Shown here: positions 46,420 to 55,064 of the stretch, in pieces
How positions within the stretch are numbered: the first letter of the stretch is position 1
How the letters are laid out: each line of letters opens with the position of its first letter
NCBI GenBank assembly: GCA_905221605.1
Contig: CAJNDS010002070.1
Coordinates: forward strand, 276,296 to 338,295
From: Symbiodinium natans
Taxonomy: Eukaryota; Sar; Dinophyceae; Suessiales; Symbiodiniaceae
DNA: 62,000 nt
Direction of reading: 5' to 3'
Made by a program: the position numbers and the translations under genes
Notes under the pieces: model-generated
What the model was told of the DNA's origin: nothing
Databases searched by the model: none
What the model saw: only the letters and a program-made list of their open reading frames with translations

Positions 46420-46506
46420 ACCTTCTTAGGGTAGTTATGGGTGGTTAGGGTTCAGGGTTTAGGGTTTCGGGTTTTCGGGTTTAGGGTTTAGGGCTTAGAG
46501 TAGTTG

Positions 46507-46585
46507 CATGGACCCTCAAAATGGTCCCTTACCCTCTTTGAAGGGTTTTGACGTCCCTTGAATTGTATAGGGTATATAAGGGTAG
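46507..46585. repeat. Dispersed element family C, shortened copy
   Basis: ATGGACCCTCAAAATGGTCC, ACCCTCTTTGAAGGGTTT and GGGTATATAAGGG are present; the right GGCCCAT end is missing. Confidence 0.5.
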
Positions 46586-46843
46586 GAGAAGGAGGGTTGA
46601 GGGCTTGGGGATTTGGGGTTTTGGTGTTTGGAAATCCTAGACCCTAGACCCTAGACCCTAGACCCTAGACCCTGAACCCTTAGCTGGTTTAGGGTTTGGG
46701 GAGTCAGGACTTAGGGACTTCCTGCTTGTGTAGAGGGTGGTACTCTACTTCCCCCAAGCACGAGAAGCCAAGGGCCTCAAAAACCCCAAACCCTAAACCC
46801 CAAACCCCAAACCCTAAACCCTAAACCCTAAACCCATGTGCAG

Positions 46844-46907
46844 GGCCTGCCCTTCCGCCTGGGCAAGCGCGCTGTGAGGCCCGGACTGCGGAGGGAGGTC
46901 TTTGGGG
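46844..46907 (+). CDS. Putative exon, basic
   Basis: Acceptor AACCCATGTGCAG|G, donor G|GTCAGGGTC. Reads GLPFRLGKRAVRPGLRREVF then G, all codons G/C-rich. A CCCTAAA/CCCCAAA block precedes it; the TTTGGGG/TCTGGGG array 46915-47035 follows. Confidence 0.5.
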
Positions 46908-46914
46908 GTCAGGG

Positions 46915-47035
46915 TCTAGGGTTTGGGGTCTGGGGTCTGGGGTTTGGGCTTTGGGGTTTGGGGTTCGGTGTTGGGGGGGGTCTGGGGTCTGGGGTCTGGG
47001 GTCTGGGGTCTGGGGTCTGGGGTTTGGGGACCCCA
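46915..47035 (+). repeat. TTTGGGG and TCTGGGG variant array
   Basis: Mixed units settle into seven consecutive TCTGGGG units. Confidence 0.9.
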
Positions 47036-47202
47036 AGCTCTAAACCCCAAACCCTCCTGAGCTTAGGTACGGAATAGGGAATCTCAACCATGTTTCTTTA
47101 GGTTCAGTTGAACGAATCTTAAAGTTTGGGGCTTAATACTCCATAAACCCTAAACCCCCAACCCTAAACCCTAAAAGTTAAACCTTTTGGTTGTTTCCCC
47201 AG

Positions 47203-47299
47203 GTGTTGTCGGTCACAAGAGGTCCGGGGCTGGATAAAGGAGGGGGCCATCCCTCCAAGTCCTTCAGTGCCTCCGTCGCCTTCGTACTCCAGTTCTGGG
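47203..47299 (+). CDS. Putative exon, Ser/Pro-rich
   Basis: Strong acceptor TTTTGGTTGTTTCCCCAG, donor GTTAGGG. Reads CCRSQEVRGWIKEGAIPPSP then SVPPSPSYSSSG; a second frame is also open. Confidence 0.5.
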
Positions 47300-47397
47300 G
47301 TTAGGGTTTAGGGTTCAGGGTTTAGGGTTCAGGGTTTAGGGTTCAGGGTTTAGGGTTCAGCATTTAAGGTTTAGGGTTTAGGGTTTAGGGTTTTGAG

Positions 47398-47536
47398 GTC
47401 TTATCCAAGGGCAGACAGTCGACCAGATCGGGTAGAAAGAGCTGTGGATGAGAGTGTTAGGACGAGCGAGGCCAGGAAAAGCCCTGAAGATCCCAGGCTC
47501 GAGCAGTTCAAGCTCAACTTGGAGCACGAAAGCACT
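47398..47536 (+). CDS. Putative long exon in the reverse repeat arrangement
   Basis: The acceptor is a repeat variant (GGGTTTTGAG|G) and the donor GC at the start of C-rich repeats (ACT|GCCCTAAAC). Forty-six codons: SYPRADSRPDRVERAVDESV, RTSEARKSPEDPRLEQFKLN, LEHEST. Charged and helix-prone. Phase 0 end fits the exon at 47869. Confidence 0.6.
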
Positions 47537-47769
47537 GCCCTAAACCCTAAACCTAAACCCCAAAACCCTACATCCTAGTACCAATAGAAGCCCCGATGAC
47601 CCCTAGAAAACCCCATAAGCCCTCACTAGAAATCCTATACACCCTAGACATCCTGTACGCCCTTAACCCTGAAGCCTGTACCCTTAAACCCCTACAACCT
47701 TTAAGTCCTAAGCCCTCACCTTCAATCGTAGGGTGGGTCAGTTACACTGCCTGTGAGAAGCCCCAAGCC

Positions 47770-47797
47770 CTAAACCCTCAACCCTCAACCCTAAACC

Positions 47798-47850
<53 letters not shown>
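47770..47850 (-). repeat. CCCTCAA variant array
   Basis: About 11 units, nearly all CCCTCAA. Confidence 0.95.
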
Positions 47851-47852
<2 letters not shown>

Positions 47853-47868
47853 TTCACTCCGACCGGAG

Positions 47869-47922
47869 GCCTTCTGCATGAGGGACGGCCGCAGCCGCCA
47901 GGTGCGATCCTTCGAGCCGAGA
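47869..47922 (+). CDS. Putative exon
   Basis: Acceptor TCCGACCGGAG|G, donor AGA|GTTGGGGATTTAGGG. Reads AFCMRDGRSRQVRSFEPR. Confidence 0.45.
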
Positions 47923-48393
47923 GTTGGGGATTTAGGGCTTAGGGTTTGGGGTTTAGGGTTTAGGGTTTAGGGTTTAGGGTTTAGGGTTTAGGGTGTAGGG
48001 TTTGGGGATTTAGGATTTGGTGTTTGGGGCTTTGGGTTTGGAGCTTGGGGTTTAGGGTTTGGGGTCTTTGTTCTGTGTTCCCCTCTGAAAACTAGACCCT
48101 AAGTTCTCGACCCCAAACGAAAATATTGGGTTTCCTGGAAAGAAACGGGTCACGCTTTGTTGCAAACGGGGCCTCTCCCTAAAACGTAAACCCTGCACCC
48201 TAACTATTCGGGTAGTTTCAAGAGCCCTTAGTCTGGGGCCAGAATGTTGGGAGGCCTTGAATACCCCTCATATGCCCAACTTCAACAACCGAAACCCTAA
48301 ACCCTAAACCCTAAATCCTAAACCCTAAACCGTTCAAATCACAGCCCACGTGGCCACATCCGGGGCCCAGGGTGACTTTTAAATCAGTTTCAG

Positions 48394-48422
48394 GTGGCAC
48401 CGTGGGGCTGTTGATAAGGAGG
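48394..48422 (+). CDS. Putative micro-exon
   Basis: Acceptor AAATCAGTTTCAG|G; donor GTTTAGGG in the array. Reads WHRGAVDKE. A further candidate (HVATSGAQ, 48346-48370) would leave too short an intron. Confidence 0.4.
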
Positions 48423-48728
48423 GTTTAGGGTTTAGGGTTGGTGGTTTGGGGCTTAAAGGTTAGGGTTTAGGGTTTAGAGGTTTAGGATTTAGGGTTTAGG
48501 GTTTAGGGTTTAGGGTCATTTCTCAAAATGCTACTCATCGAATGTGTCTACTCTGGGGGCCGCCTCCGCATGTCTACTGCATTATATGAAACAGGGTTTA
48601 TGTTACCGTTATTGGTGAGTGTATATAAGGCTCCTTTAAATATTGGTGAGTGTATATACTTGGTGTCCTTTTGGGGATACAAGAAATATAAACCCTACTT
48701 CATACCCCTGAGCTACCCACCTGTAGCC

Positions 48729-48836
48729 CTTCACATGGTCCCTTACCCTCTTTCGAGGGTTCTGGTGTTTGGGCCCTTGGGTTGTCTAGGGTAGAAAAAC
48801 GGGGTATTTACGGGGTCCCCTTTTAGGGGCCCATAC
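48729..48836. repeat. Dispersed element family C copy
   Basis: Starts TCACATGGTCCCTTACCCTC and ends TTTTAGGGGCCCATAC. The stretch 48423-49393 otherwise holds degenerate TTTAGGG/CCCCAAA blocks and no exon call. Confidence 0.6.
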
Positions 48837-49393
48837 TAAGCCCAAACCCGAAACCCCAAACCCCAAACCCCAAATCCCAAATCCCAAACCCCAAACCCTA
48901 AACCCTAAACCCCAAACCCTCAAGGCCCTAGGGCCTAAAACCTGATCTGCCGCCGTCTGCGCCCTGAAAGGTAGCCTCCACTATGCCTGTGGACAGGCAA
49001 GGACCTGAACCCTAAACCCTACACACTCAACCCTAAACCCTAAACCCTAAACCCCAAATCCTAAGCCCTAAACCCTAAACCCCAAACCCTAAACCCTAAA
49101 CCCTAAACCGCCTGCCAGGTTTAGGGTTTTTTTTTCGTGGCTTGGGCTTCAGCAATTTATGGCTCAGCCCTAAGAAGCCCTAAACCCTAAACCCGAATTC
49201 ATGAAGACTTGGGATTTATTCCTCTGGCTGTTGGGCTCATGTACCACAACTGGGATTTTGGGATTTGGGGTTTAGGGTTTGGGGGTTTGGGGCTTGGGGG
49301 TTGTCGTTTTTTGCTGCAACCCCAAGGTTTAACCACTGGGCTTTTCAGCCAGGGTGGCTAAGAGTTAGCACGTGGTAAGGTGCCAAAGTGCAG

Positions 49394-49617
49394 CCAAGTT
49401 GGGAATTTTGGTGTTCCTCTTTGGCTTTTTTCGAGGGTCTTATGCAGGAGTATGAGTCAGAGGGTTTAAAGCCCAGCCTAGCAGCCTCTCTATGGCCCCT
49501 GGAGAAAGGGATTCTTGAGCAGGGTGGTGTCCCTATAGTCCCTGACTCTACTTCTGTACACTTTCCTAGGCCTCAGAACCTACATCAAACCCTGCTTCTG
49601 GCTTTGAGGGCTTACAG
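49394..49617 (+). CDS. Putative long exon, 74 codons
   Basis: Acceptor GGTGCCAAAGTGCAG, donor ACAG|GTCTTCG. Reads PSWEFWCSSLAFFEGLMQEY, ESEGLKPSLAASLWPLEKGI, LEQGGVPIVPDSTSVHFPRP, QNLHQTLLLALRAY. It is the longest intact exon candidate, in a unique stretch. Family not recognised. Confidence 0.6.
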
Positions 49618-49639
49618 GTCTTCGTGTCGGGGTTGTTTA

Positions 49640-49740
49640 GGGTTTAGGGTTTAGGTTCAGGGTTTAGGGTTTAGGGTTTAGGGTTTAGGGTTTAGAGTTT
49701 AGGGTTTAGGGTTTAGGGTTTAGGGTTTAGGGTTTAGGGC
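49640..49740 (+). repeat. TTTAGGG array
   Basis: About 14 units directly after the long exon. Confidence 0.95.
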
Positions 49741-49808
49741 GAAAACCATAAACCCTAAGCAAACCGCCATGCGAAGCCACTGGCAGGCGCGGTCTCTTCC
49801 CGCCGCAG

Positions 49809-49836
49809 CGGATGTTCTCGGTAGCGGCAGCGGGCG
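49809..49836 (+). CDS. Putative micro-exon
   Basis: Acceptor GTCTCTTCCCGCCGCAG, donor G|GTGCCTG. Reads RMFSVAAAG. Confidence 0.45.
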
Positions 49837-50064
49837 GTGCCTGATGTAGATGTACTTGAGAAGGTTCATGGGTGTAGGGTTTAGGGCTTAGGGCTTAGGG
49901 TTTAGGATTTAGGGTTTAGCCTACTTGAGAAGGTTCGTGGGCAGTCCGAAACAGAGTTGCATTTGCCGTTGGTGCAACTGTTAGCACCCTAGTATAAGAG
50001 TACACTAAACCCTTAGCCCTACGCCCAATAATTATTAGAAATGTATGTAGAAGAAAGAGACAAG

Positions 50065-50097
<33 letters not shown>

Positions 50098-50297
50098 CGA
50101 GCCCTGTTTACAAGCGCCCATGAACCTTCAAGTCGTGGCCAGCGGTAGAGGAGTAGCCGGGACTTAGGGACTTGGAGGGTGGAACAGATAGAAGTTGAGG
50201 GCTTCAGCACATGACCTATAAAAGAATTCCACTGCTCCCGAGGTCAGGGTGCGAATTTTGGGTTTACGGTTTAGGATCTCGGGTTTAGGGTTTTAAG

Positions 50298-50417
50298 ATC
50301 CCAACACCGAAATGCCAGCTTCAGCACCCATCCCCGATCAACGCGACATGCGGGACCAAAAATTCGGAATTCGTCGTGCAATTGCCCGCGCTCGGCAAAG
50401 CAGTTTCCAAGTAGCTG
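50298..50417 (+). CDS. Putative exon, 39 codons, repeat-derived acceptor
   Basis: Acceptor TTTAGGGTTTTAAG, donor G|GTGTGCC. Reads PNTEMPASAPIPDQRDMRDQ, then KFGIRRAIARARQSSFQVA, with ATG at 50312 in frame. Joins in phase across a 63-nt intron to 50481, making a GAA codon at the junction. Confidence 0.55.
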
Positions 50418-50480
50418 GTGTGCCGTGGCATTTCGGGGTGTAGTAGAGGTTTAGGGCGGGCGCAAACAGGAACACCTCAG

Positions 50481-50556
50481 AAAAATCACATCCCGCAGAT
50501 GTACCGCAGTTCCGATACATGCCTCCTGAACGCCTAGGATTCCGCACAATTCCTAG
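50481..50556 (+). CDS. Putative exon
   Basis: Acceptor CAGGAACACCTCAG, donor AG|GTAGGATA. Reads KSHPADVPQFRYMPPERLGF then RTIP. Confidence 0.55.
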
Positions 50557-50769
50557 GTAGGATAAGGGGGACCCTTAAAAGGGAACCCCTTCTGAACCCT
50601 CTTCTGGCGCTCTTAAGGAGGGACCTGATTCAGAGGGTCTATATCCCCAAGGGCCCCCCTAATCCTACCTCCTAACAATGTTGCGCAGAATCTCTCGAGT
50701 TAAGCTAGCCTTGAAACCCAAACCTAAATCCTTGGGCCCCCGCCTCTTGCTCCAGCCTTTTGATGCCTC

Positions 50770-51265
50770 CCCTCCCCCCCCCCCCCATGCCCTCAACCCT
50801 GAACCCTAAACCCGAAACCCTAAATCCTGAACCCTAAACCCTCAAGCCCCACTGCAACTCGAAATTATTCAAAAGATTAAGAACCGAAACTCCCCGAAAC
50901 TTTCCCCGGACCTGAACCTTGTGAATAATTTCAAAAAACCCTAAAGCCTAAATCCTAAACCCTAAACCCTAAATCCTAAACCCTAAACCCTAAACCCTAA
51001 ACCCTATGCCCCCCCCCCCCCCCCCCCCCATGCCCTCAACCCTGAACCCTAAACCCGAAACCCTAAATCCTGAACCCTAAACCCTCAAGCCCCACTGCAA
51101 CTCGAAATTATTCAAAAGATTAAGAACCGAAACTCCCCGAAACTTTCCCCGGACCTGAACCTTGTGAATAATTTCAAAAAACCCTAAAGCCTAAATCCTA
51201 AACCCTAAACCCTAAATCCTAAACCCTAAACCCTAAACCCTAAACCCTAAATCCTAAACCCTAAA
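50770..51265. repeat. 243-bp tandem duplication with internal fold-back
   Basis: ATGCCCTCAACC starts at 50787 and again at 51030; the copies differ mainly in the length of the poly-C run before each. Each copy contains GAAATTATTCA and its exact reverse complement TGAATAATTTC 61 bp apart (50861-50871 and 50922-50932). Confidence 0.85.
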
Positions 51266-51432
51266 CCCTAACACTTCGGATGTAAGGTTGCACTTGCGGG
51301 CCGGGCCTAGGGGGTTTTAAAGGTTTAGGGGCTGTAAGGGTTTTAAGGGCTCAAGGGTTTTCAGTTTTCAGGGATTTAGGGTTTAGGGTTTAGGGTTTAG
51401 GGTTCAGGGTTTAGGGTAGTTGTGTTCACAAG

Positions 51433-51504
51433 TCATCGCGATGCCGAGTACTGGCAGCTGCCACAGCGAGCGCAGGACTTTTCCCAGCACCAGCTTCCCG
51501 AGTA
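51433..51504 (+). CDS. Putative exon
   Basis: Acceptor TTGTGTTCACAAG, donor TA|GTTGAGC. Reads HRDAEYWQLPQRAQDFSQHQ then LPE. A later acceptor CTGCCACAG at 51466 is possible. Confidence 0.5.
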
Positions 51505-51628
51505 GTTGAGCTCATGATGGTGCTTTCCCTTGAGGACTCCAAACCCTAAACCCTAAACCCTAAGCCCTAAGCCCTAAACCCTAAACCCTAAACCCTAGAC
51601 CCTGAACCCTAAACCCTAATCTCTTCAG

Positions 51629-51696
51629 CTGGTGCTGCATCCTGCCATGCACGACCGGCCCCGCCCACAATGCACAGAATGCGAAAAAGGATGGGG
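51629..51696 (+). CDS. Putative exon ending at a TTTAGGG-type donor
   Basis: Acceptor CTAATCTCTTCAG, donor GG|GTTTAGGG. Reads LVLHPAMHDRPRPQCTECEK then GW. The C-x-x-C pair could belong to a zinc-binding module. Confidence 0.55.
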
Positions 51697-51879
51697 GTTT
51701 AGGGGTTAGGGTTTAGGGTTTAAGGTTTAGGGTTTAGCGTTTAGGGTTTAGGGTTTAGGGTTTAACTTCAGCGTGTTGTGTCTTAGAGCCAAACATTTCT
51801 AGCAGCAAAGATACCTTAGTAACGGAGCAGCCCTTAAGTCAGAAGGGGGATCCGGTTGAGAGGTTTAAAGGCATGTCTA

Positions 51880-51995
51880 GGGTTTAGGGTTTAGGGTTTA
51901 GGGTTTAGGGTTTAGGGTTTAGGGTTTAGGGTTTAGGGTTTAGGGTTTAGGGTTTAGGGTTTAGGGTTTAGGGTTTAGGGTTTAGGGTTTAGGGT
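51880..51995 (+). repeat. TTTAGGG array
   Basis: About 16 units; TTTAGCG variants form a separate run at 52100-52137. Confidence 0.95.
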
Positions 51996-52190
51996 TCACT
52001 ATTTTGCTGGGAGCTGTATGCGGACCATCCTTCTGCTGTTGTCGGTGGGGTGCGGTTTAGGGTTGAGGGTTGAGGGTTTAGGGTTTAGGGTTTAGGGGTT
52101 AGCGTTTAGCGTTTAGCGTTTAGCGTTTAGCGTTTAGGTTTTAGGGTTTAGGGTTTAGGGTTTACCTTGCAGGGAAGGGTTCTGTTAGAT

Positions 52191-52206
52191 GGGGGGGGGG
52201 GGGGGC
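52191..52206 (+). repeat. Poly-G tract
   Basis: G15-16 shortly after an acceptor-like CTTGCAG. Confidence 0.95.
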
Positions 52207-52412
52207 CCGCGAGAGGGTGCGGCGCCGGGGTTCCTTGTAAAGGCGTCTGCGAGATACCCGAAACCCTAAACCCGAAAACCTAAACCCTAAACCCTGAACC
52301 CTGAACCCTAAACCCTAAACCCTAAACCCTAAACCCTCAACCCTCAACCCTAAACCCTAAACCCTAAACCCTAAACCCTAAACCCAAACAATAAATACTC
52401 AAGCCCTTGCAG

Positions 52413-52496
52413 CTCCTTTGGCTCGATGCGTTGAGCCCCCGGGTTGTCGTCCCGCGGCCCGGGACACGATGGACGCGTCCGCGGAGGCTACCGCAG
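52413..52496 (+). CDS. Putative exon, 28 codons
   Basis: Acceptor CTCAAGCCCTTGCAG, GC donor CAG|GCGCGC. Reads LLWLDALSPRVVVPRPGTRW then TRPRRLPQ. Phase 0/0, compatible with the next exon. Confidence 0.5.
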
Positions 52497-52640
52497 GCGC
52501 GCGCGTGCGCCAAGGGTTTGTTTTAGGGTGGGGGGGCCCCTTATTTGGGGGGGTTGAGGAGTGAGGGTTTTAGGGTTTAGGGTTTAGGGTTTAGGGTTCA
52601 GGGTTTAGGGTTTAGGGTTTAGGGTTTTTACATGACACAG

Positions 52641-52702
52641 GGAAAGTTGCTTGAGCCGCTGCGTGGATTTGGGGTCTGCAAATCAGGAGGGTGTCGGCTC
52701 GA
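52641..52702 (+). CDS. Putative exon with GTGAGT donor
   Basis: Acceptor TTACATGACACAG|G, consensus donor CGA|GTGAGTTG. Reads GKLLEPLRGFGVCKSGGCRL. Confidence 0.6.
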
Positions 52703-53029
52703 GTGAGTTGAGGTCACAGAGACTTTAGGGTTTAGGGTTAAGGGTTTAGGGTTTCGGGTTTAGGGTTTAGGGTTCTTAAGGGAGGGGGTGCGTGCTGCGG
52801 GGCGCAAGCAAGCCTTTCCCTCCAACCCCAGATCCTAAGCCCCTGAACTTCTAAACCCCAAACCCTAAACCATAAAGCTCCTGAATCCCTAAACCCCAAA
52901 CCTTAAGTCCCTCAACCCTCAGGCCATCTTCCCCTTATCCCACGGAAGAAGAGCAAAGCCCCTTAACCACAAGCCCCCAAAGCCCTGAATCCCTAAAACC
53001 CTAAACCCCTAAACCCTAAACCATCTAAC

Positions 53030-53228
53030 CCCTAAACCCTAAACCCTAAACCCTGAACCCTAAACCCTAAACCCTAAACCCCTAAACCCTAAACCCGAAA
53101 CCCTAAACCCCTAAACCCTAAACCCTAAACCCTAAACCCTAAACCCTAAACCCTAAACCCTAAACCCTAAACCCTAAACCCTAAACCCTAAACCCTAAAC
53201 CCTAAACCCTAAACCCTAAACCCTAAAC
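53030..53228 (-). repeat. CCCTAAA array
   Basis: About 27 units, with some CCCCTAAA early on. The stretch 52703-53029 before it is degenerate repeat without an exon call. Confidence 0.95.
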
Positions 53229-53238
53229 CTCAACTCAG

Positions 53239-53337
53239 GGAAGAAGAAGAGCAAGAGGGAGTGGAAGAAGATCGACCCCGGGCAAATCCTGGACATCCAG
53301 TGCGAGCGCTCGGTGGGGGAGGGCTCGCAGCTCTCTA
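53239..53337 (+). CDS. Putative exon, 32 codons, basic start
   Basis: Acceptor CTAAACCTCAACTCAG|G, donor A|GTGTCGTT. Reads KKKSKREWKKIDPGQILDIQ then CERSVGEGSQLS, almost all codons G/C-ending. It sits between CCCTAAA and a G-rich stretch. Confidence 0.6.
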
Positions 53338-53379
53338 GTGTCGTTGAGGCTTTAGCGTTTGGGGTCTAGGGTTTGGGGC

Positions 53380-53550
53380 TTACCCTAAACCCTAAACCCT
53401 AAACCTTAAACCCTAAACCCCAAACCCTAAACCCTAAGCCCTAAGCCCCAAACCCTAAACCCTAAACCCTAAACCCCAAACCCCAAACCCTAATCCCTAA
53501 ACCCTAAACCCTAAGCCCTAAACCCTAAACCCTAAACCCTAAACCCTAAC
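53380..53550 (-). repeat. CCCTAAA/CCCCAAA/CCCTAAG mixed array
   Basis: About 24 units of three variants. In 53640-53800 a minus-strand frame (DFAELVQRKKLGFGPQGMEP) is open but has no clear edges. Confidence 0.9.
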
Positions 53551-53937
53551 TCGAAAGGCGCCCCTCTTCCCAGGGTTTAGGGTCTAGGGCTTTAGGGTTT
53601 AGGGTTTAGGGTTTAGGGTTTAGGGTTTAGGGTGAATGCCCAGCCACCCAGAGAATCCCACACAATTAGGAGAATACAGAGCTCACAGAATCCATAAACT
53701 TTAGGCTCCATACCCTGGGGTCCAAATCCTAACTTCTTTCGCTGTACCAATTCAGCAAAGTCAAAATGGGGAGGGTGGGAGGGGGGATCCCATAAATCAG
53801 AATTCCTCTTCACCTTGTGTCGAACGAGTTACAAGGCCAAAAAAACAGCTTCTAGGATGCTGCCCCCCAGGACGGGTTGTCCGGGCCCCTCCAAAACAGG
53901 TTGTCACGGGGCGTCCCCGAACGTCCTTGGGACACAT

Positions 53938-54006
53938 CACGAACTGTTGGGCCGCTGCCCACGAACCGGTGGGCCAATGCCCACGAACCGTTGGACCAAT
54001 GCCCAC
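53938..54006. repeat. Three tandem 24-26 bp units
   Basis: CACGAACTGTTGGGCCGCTG, CACGAACCGGTGGGCCAATG and CACGAACCGTTGGACCAATG follow one another with CCCAC linkers. Confidence 0.85.
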
Positions 54007-54088
54007 TAAGAGTTTAAGGTTTATGTACATAGGTAAGATACGGTTTAGGTTTTAGAGTAAGGCTGAACCCTGTGGCCCCCTCTCCAAG

Positions 54089-54171
54089 GTCCTATGAGGA
54101 CGTTCGCAAAGGAGATGGAAAAGGCAAGAAAGGCGACAAAGGAAAAGGAAGAGTGCGGATCCCAGAACCAG
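54089..54171 (+). CDS. Putative exon, Gly/Lys-rich
   Basis: Acceptor CCCTCTCCAAG|G; GA donor (CAG|GATTTGGG) or GTTGAGGG eight bases on. Reads SYEDVRKGDGKGKKGDKGKG then RVRIPEP. It could belong to a nucleic-acid-binding linker. Confidence 0.5.
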
Positions 54172-54252
54172 GATTTGGGTTGAGGGTTGAGGGTTGAGGG
54201 TTGAGGGTTTAGGGTTGAGGGAGGTTCCTCTTGACGTCTTCGGACGCGGCAG

Positions 54253-54433
54253 GAAATTCAAGGTGTCGTCGTTCAGTATAAGACGAAGCAAGTGAAGATT
54301 CTAGCGAACCGATGGCGCGCCACAGCGACGGAGTCCCGAGATGAAGTGGCCGAAGCCTTTCGCAAGCTTCAACCTCTACCATGCCCGCATGAAGGCGGCG
54401 GCACGCCTTGCGAGGAGCGCCCTCCTAAGGAAC
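54253..54433 (+). CDS. Putative long exon, 60 codons
   Basis: Acceptor GGACGCGGCAG|G. Reads EIQGVVVQYKTKQVKILANR, WRATATESRDEVAEAFRKLQ, PLPCPHEGGGTPCEERPPKE, ending at a GA donor (AAC|GAACCC) where CCCTAAA repeats begin. Strong coding look; family not recognised. Confidence 0.6.
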
Positions 54434-54530
54434 GAACCCTAAACCCTAACCCCTAAACCCTATGCCCTACACCCTAAACCCTAAACCCTAACCCTAAACC
54501 CTAAACCCTCAACTCTGAACCCTAAGGCAG

Positions 54531-54564
54531 TAGCTGGAAACAGCATCTGCGCCGGCGAGCTCGA
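54531..54564 (+). CDS. Putative exon
   Basis: Acceptor AACCCTAAGGCAG, donor GA|GTGCTTG. Reads AGNSICAGEL. CCCTAAA left, TTTAGGG (54585-54640) right. Confidence 0.45.
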
Positions 54565-54754
54565 GTGCTTGTCTCACTTAGGGTTTAGGGTTTAGGGTTT
54601 AGGGTTTAGGGTTTAGGGTTTAGGGTTTAGGGTTTAGGGTACGTTGAGGGATAAGAACCCTACGTCCTTAACCCGACGCCCTTAACTCCAAACCCTGAAC
54701 CCTTCATCCTAAACCCTAAGCCCTCAACCCCTAGCTACAACCTAAACACTGCAG

Positions 54755-54837
54755 CGGTGGGTGTTCCCTTCGTCGAGCTGGAAAGTGCGCAGACAGAGCC
54801 CGAAAGGGCTTTAATTTTTGTTGACACTCTTTGCTGA
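54755..54837 (+). CDS. Putative exon, last before the tandem array
   Basis: Acceptor CCTAAACACTGCAG. Reads VGVPFVELESAQTEPERALI then FVDTLC and TGA at 54835-54837. Either terminal, or cut at a GC donor (AAG|GGCTTT region, 54808). Confidence 0.5.
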
Positions 54838-55030
54838 CATGGCGAGTTCTTTTTTCTTGGCGTACAGTACTCTGAATATTTGGGGCCGCCTGAGAATAGT
54901 ACCCTCCACAACAAAAAGGGCCATATTTAATTCAGAGAAGTGACCATGTGGCCGTGGTATGGTGTGTGTGTGTGCCTTCCGGAACTTGGCAATCCACGGA
55001 ACGGCCCCAGACATGACCCTAAATTTTCAT

Positions 55031-55056
55031 TTTTAATACTATCCCAACCATGAACT
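55031..55056. mobile_element. 3' end of element D at the array boundary
   Basis: TTTTAATACTATCCCAACCA-TGAACTA matches the right end of 44257-44359. The 1,210-bp array begins on the very next base. Confidence 0.7.
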
Positions 55057-55064
55057 ACATTCAG

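Noticed and set aside
48729-48836. CRISPR-like or promoter array formed by the repeated TATAAGG motifs
   Set aside because: The motif belongs to a dispersed element with inverted ends. There are no regular spacers and no gene start next to it.
800-54837. All plus-strand exons joined as one giant gene
   Set aside because: End and start phases agree for only some neighbours, several exons meet stop codons (1283, 8452, 13904, 39530, 40435, 54835), and a few exon candidates lie on the minus strand.
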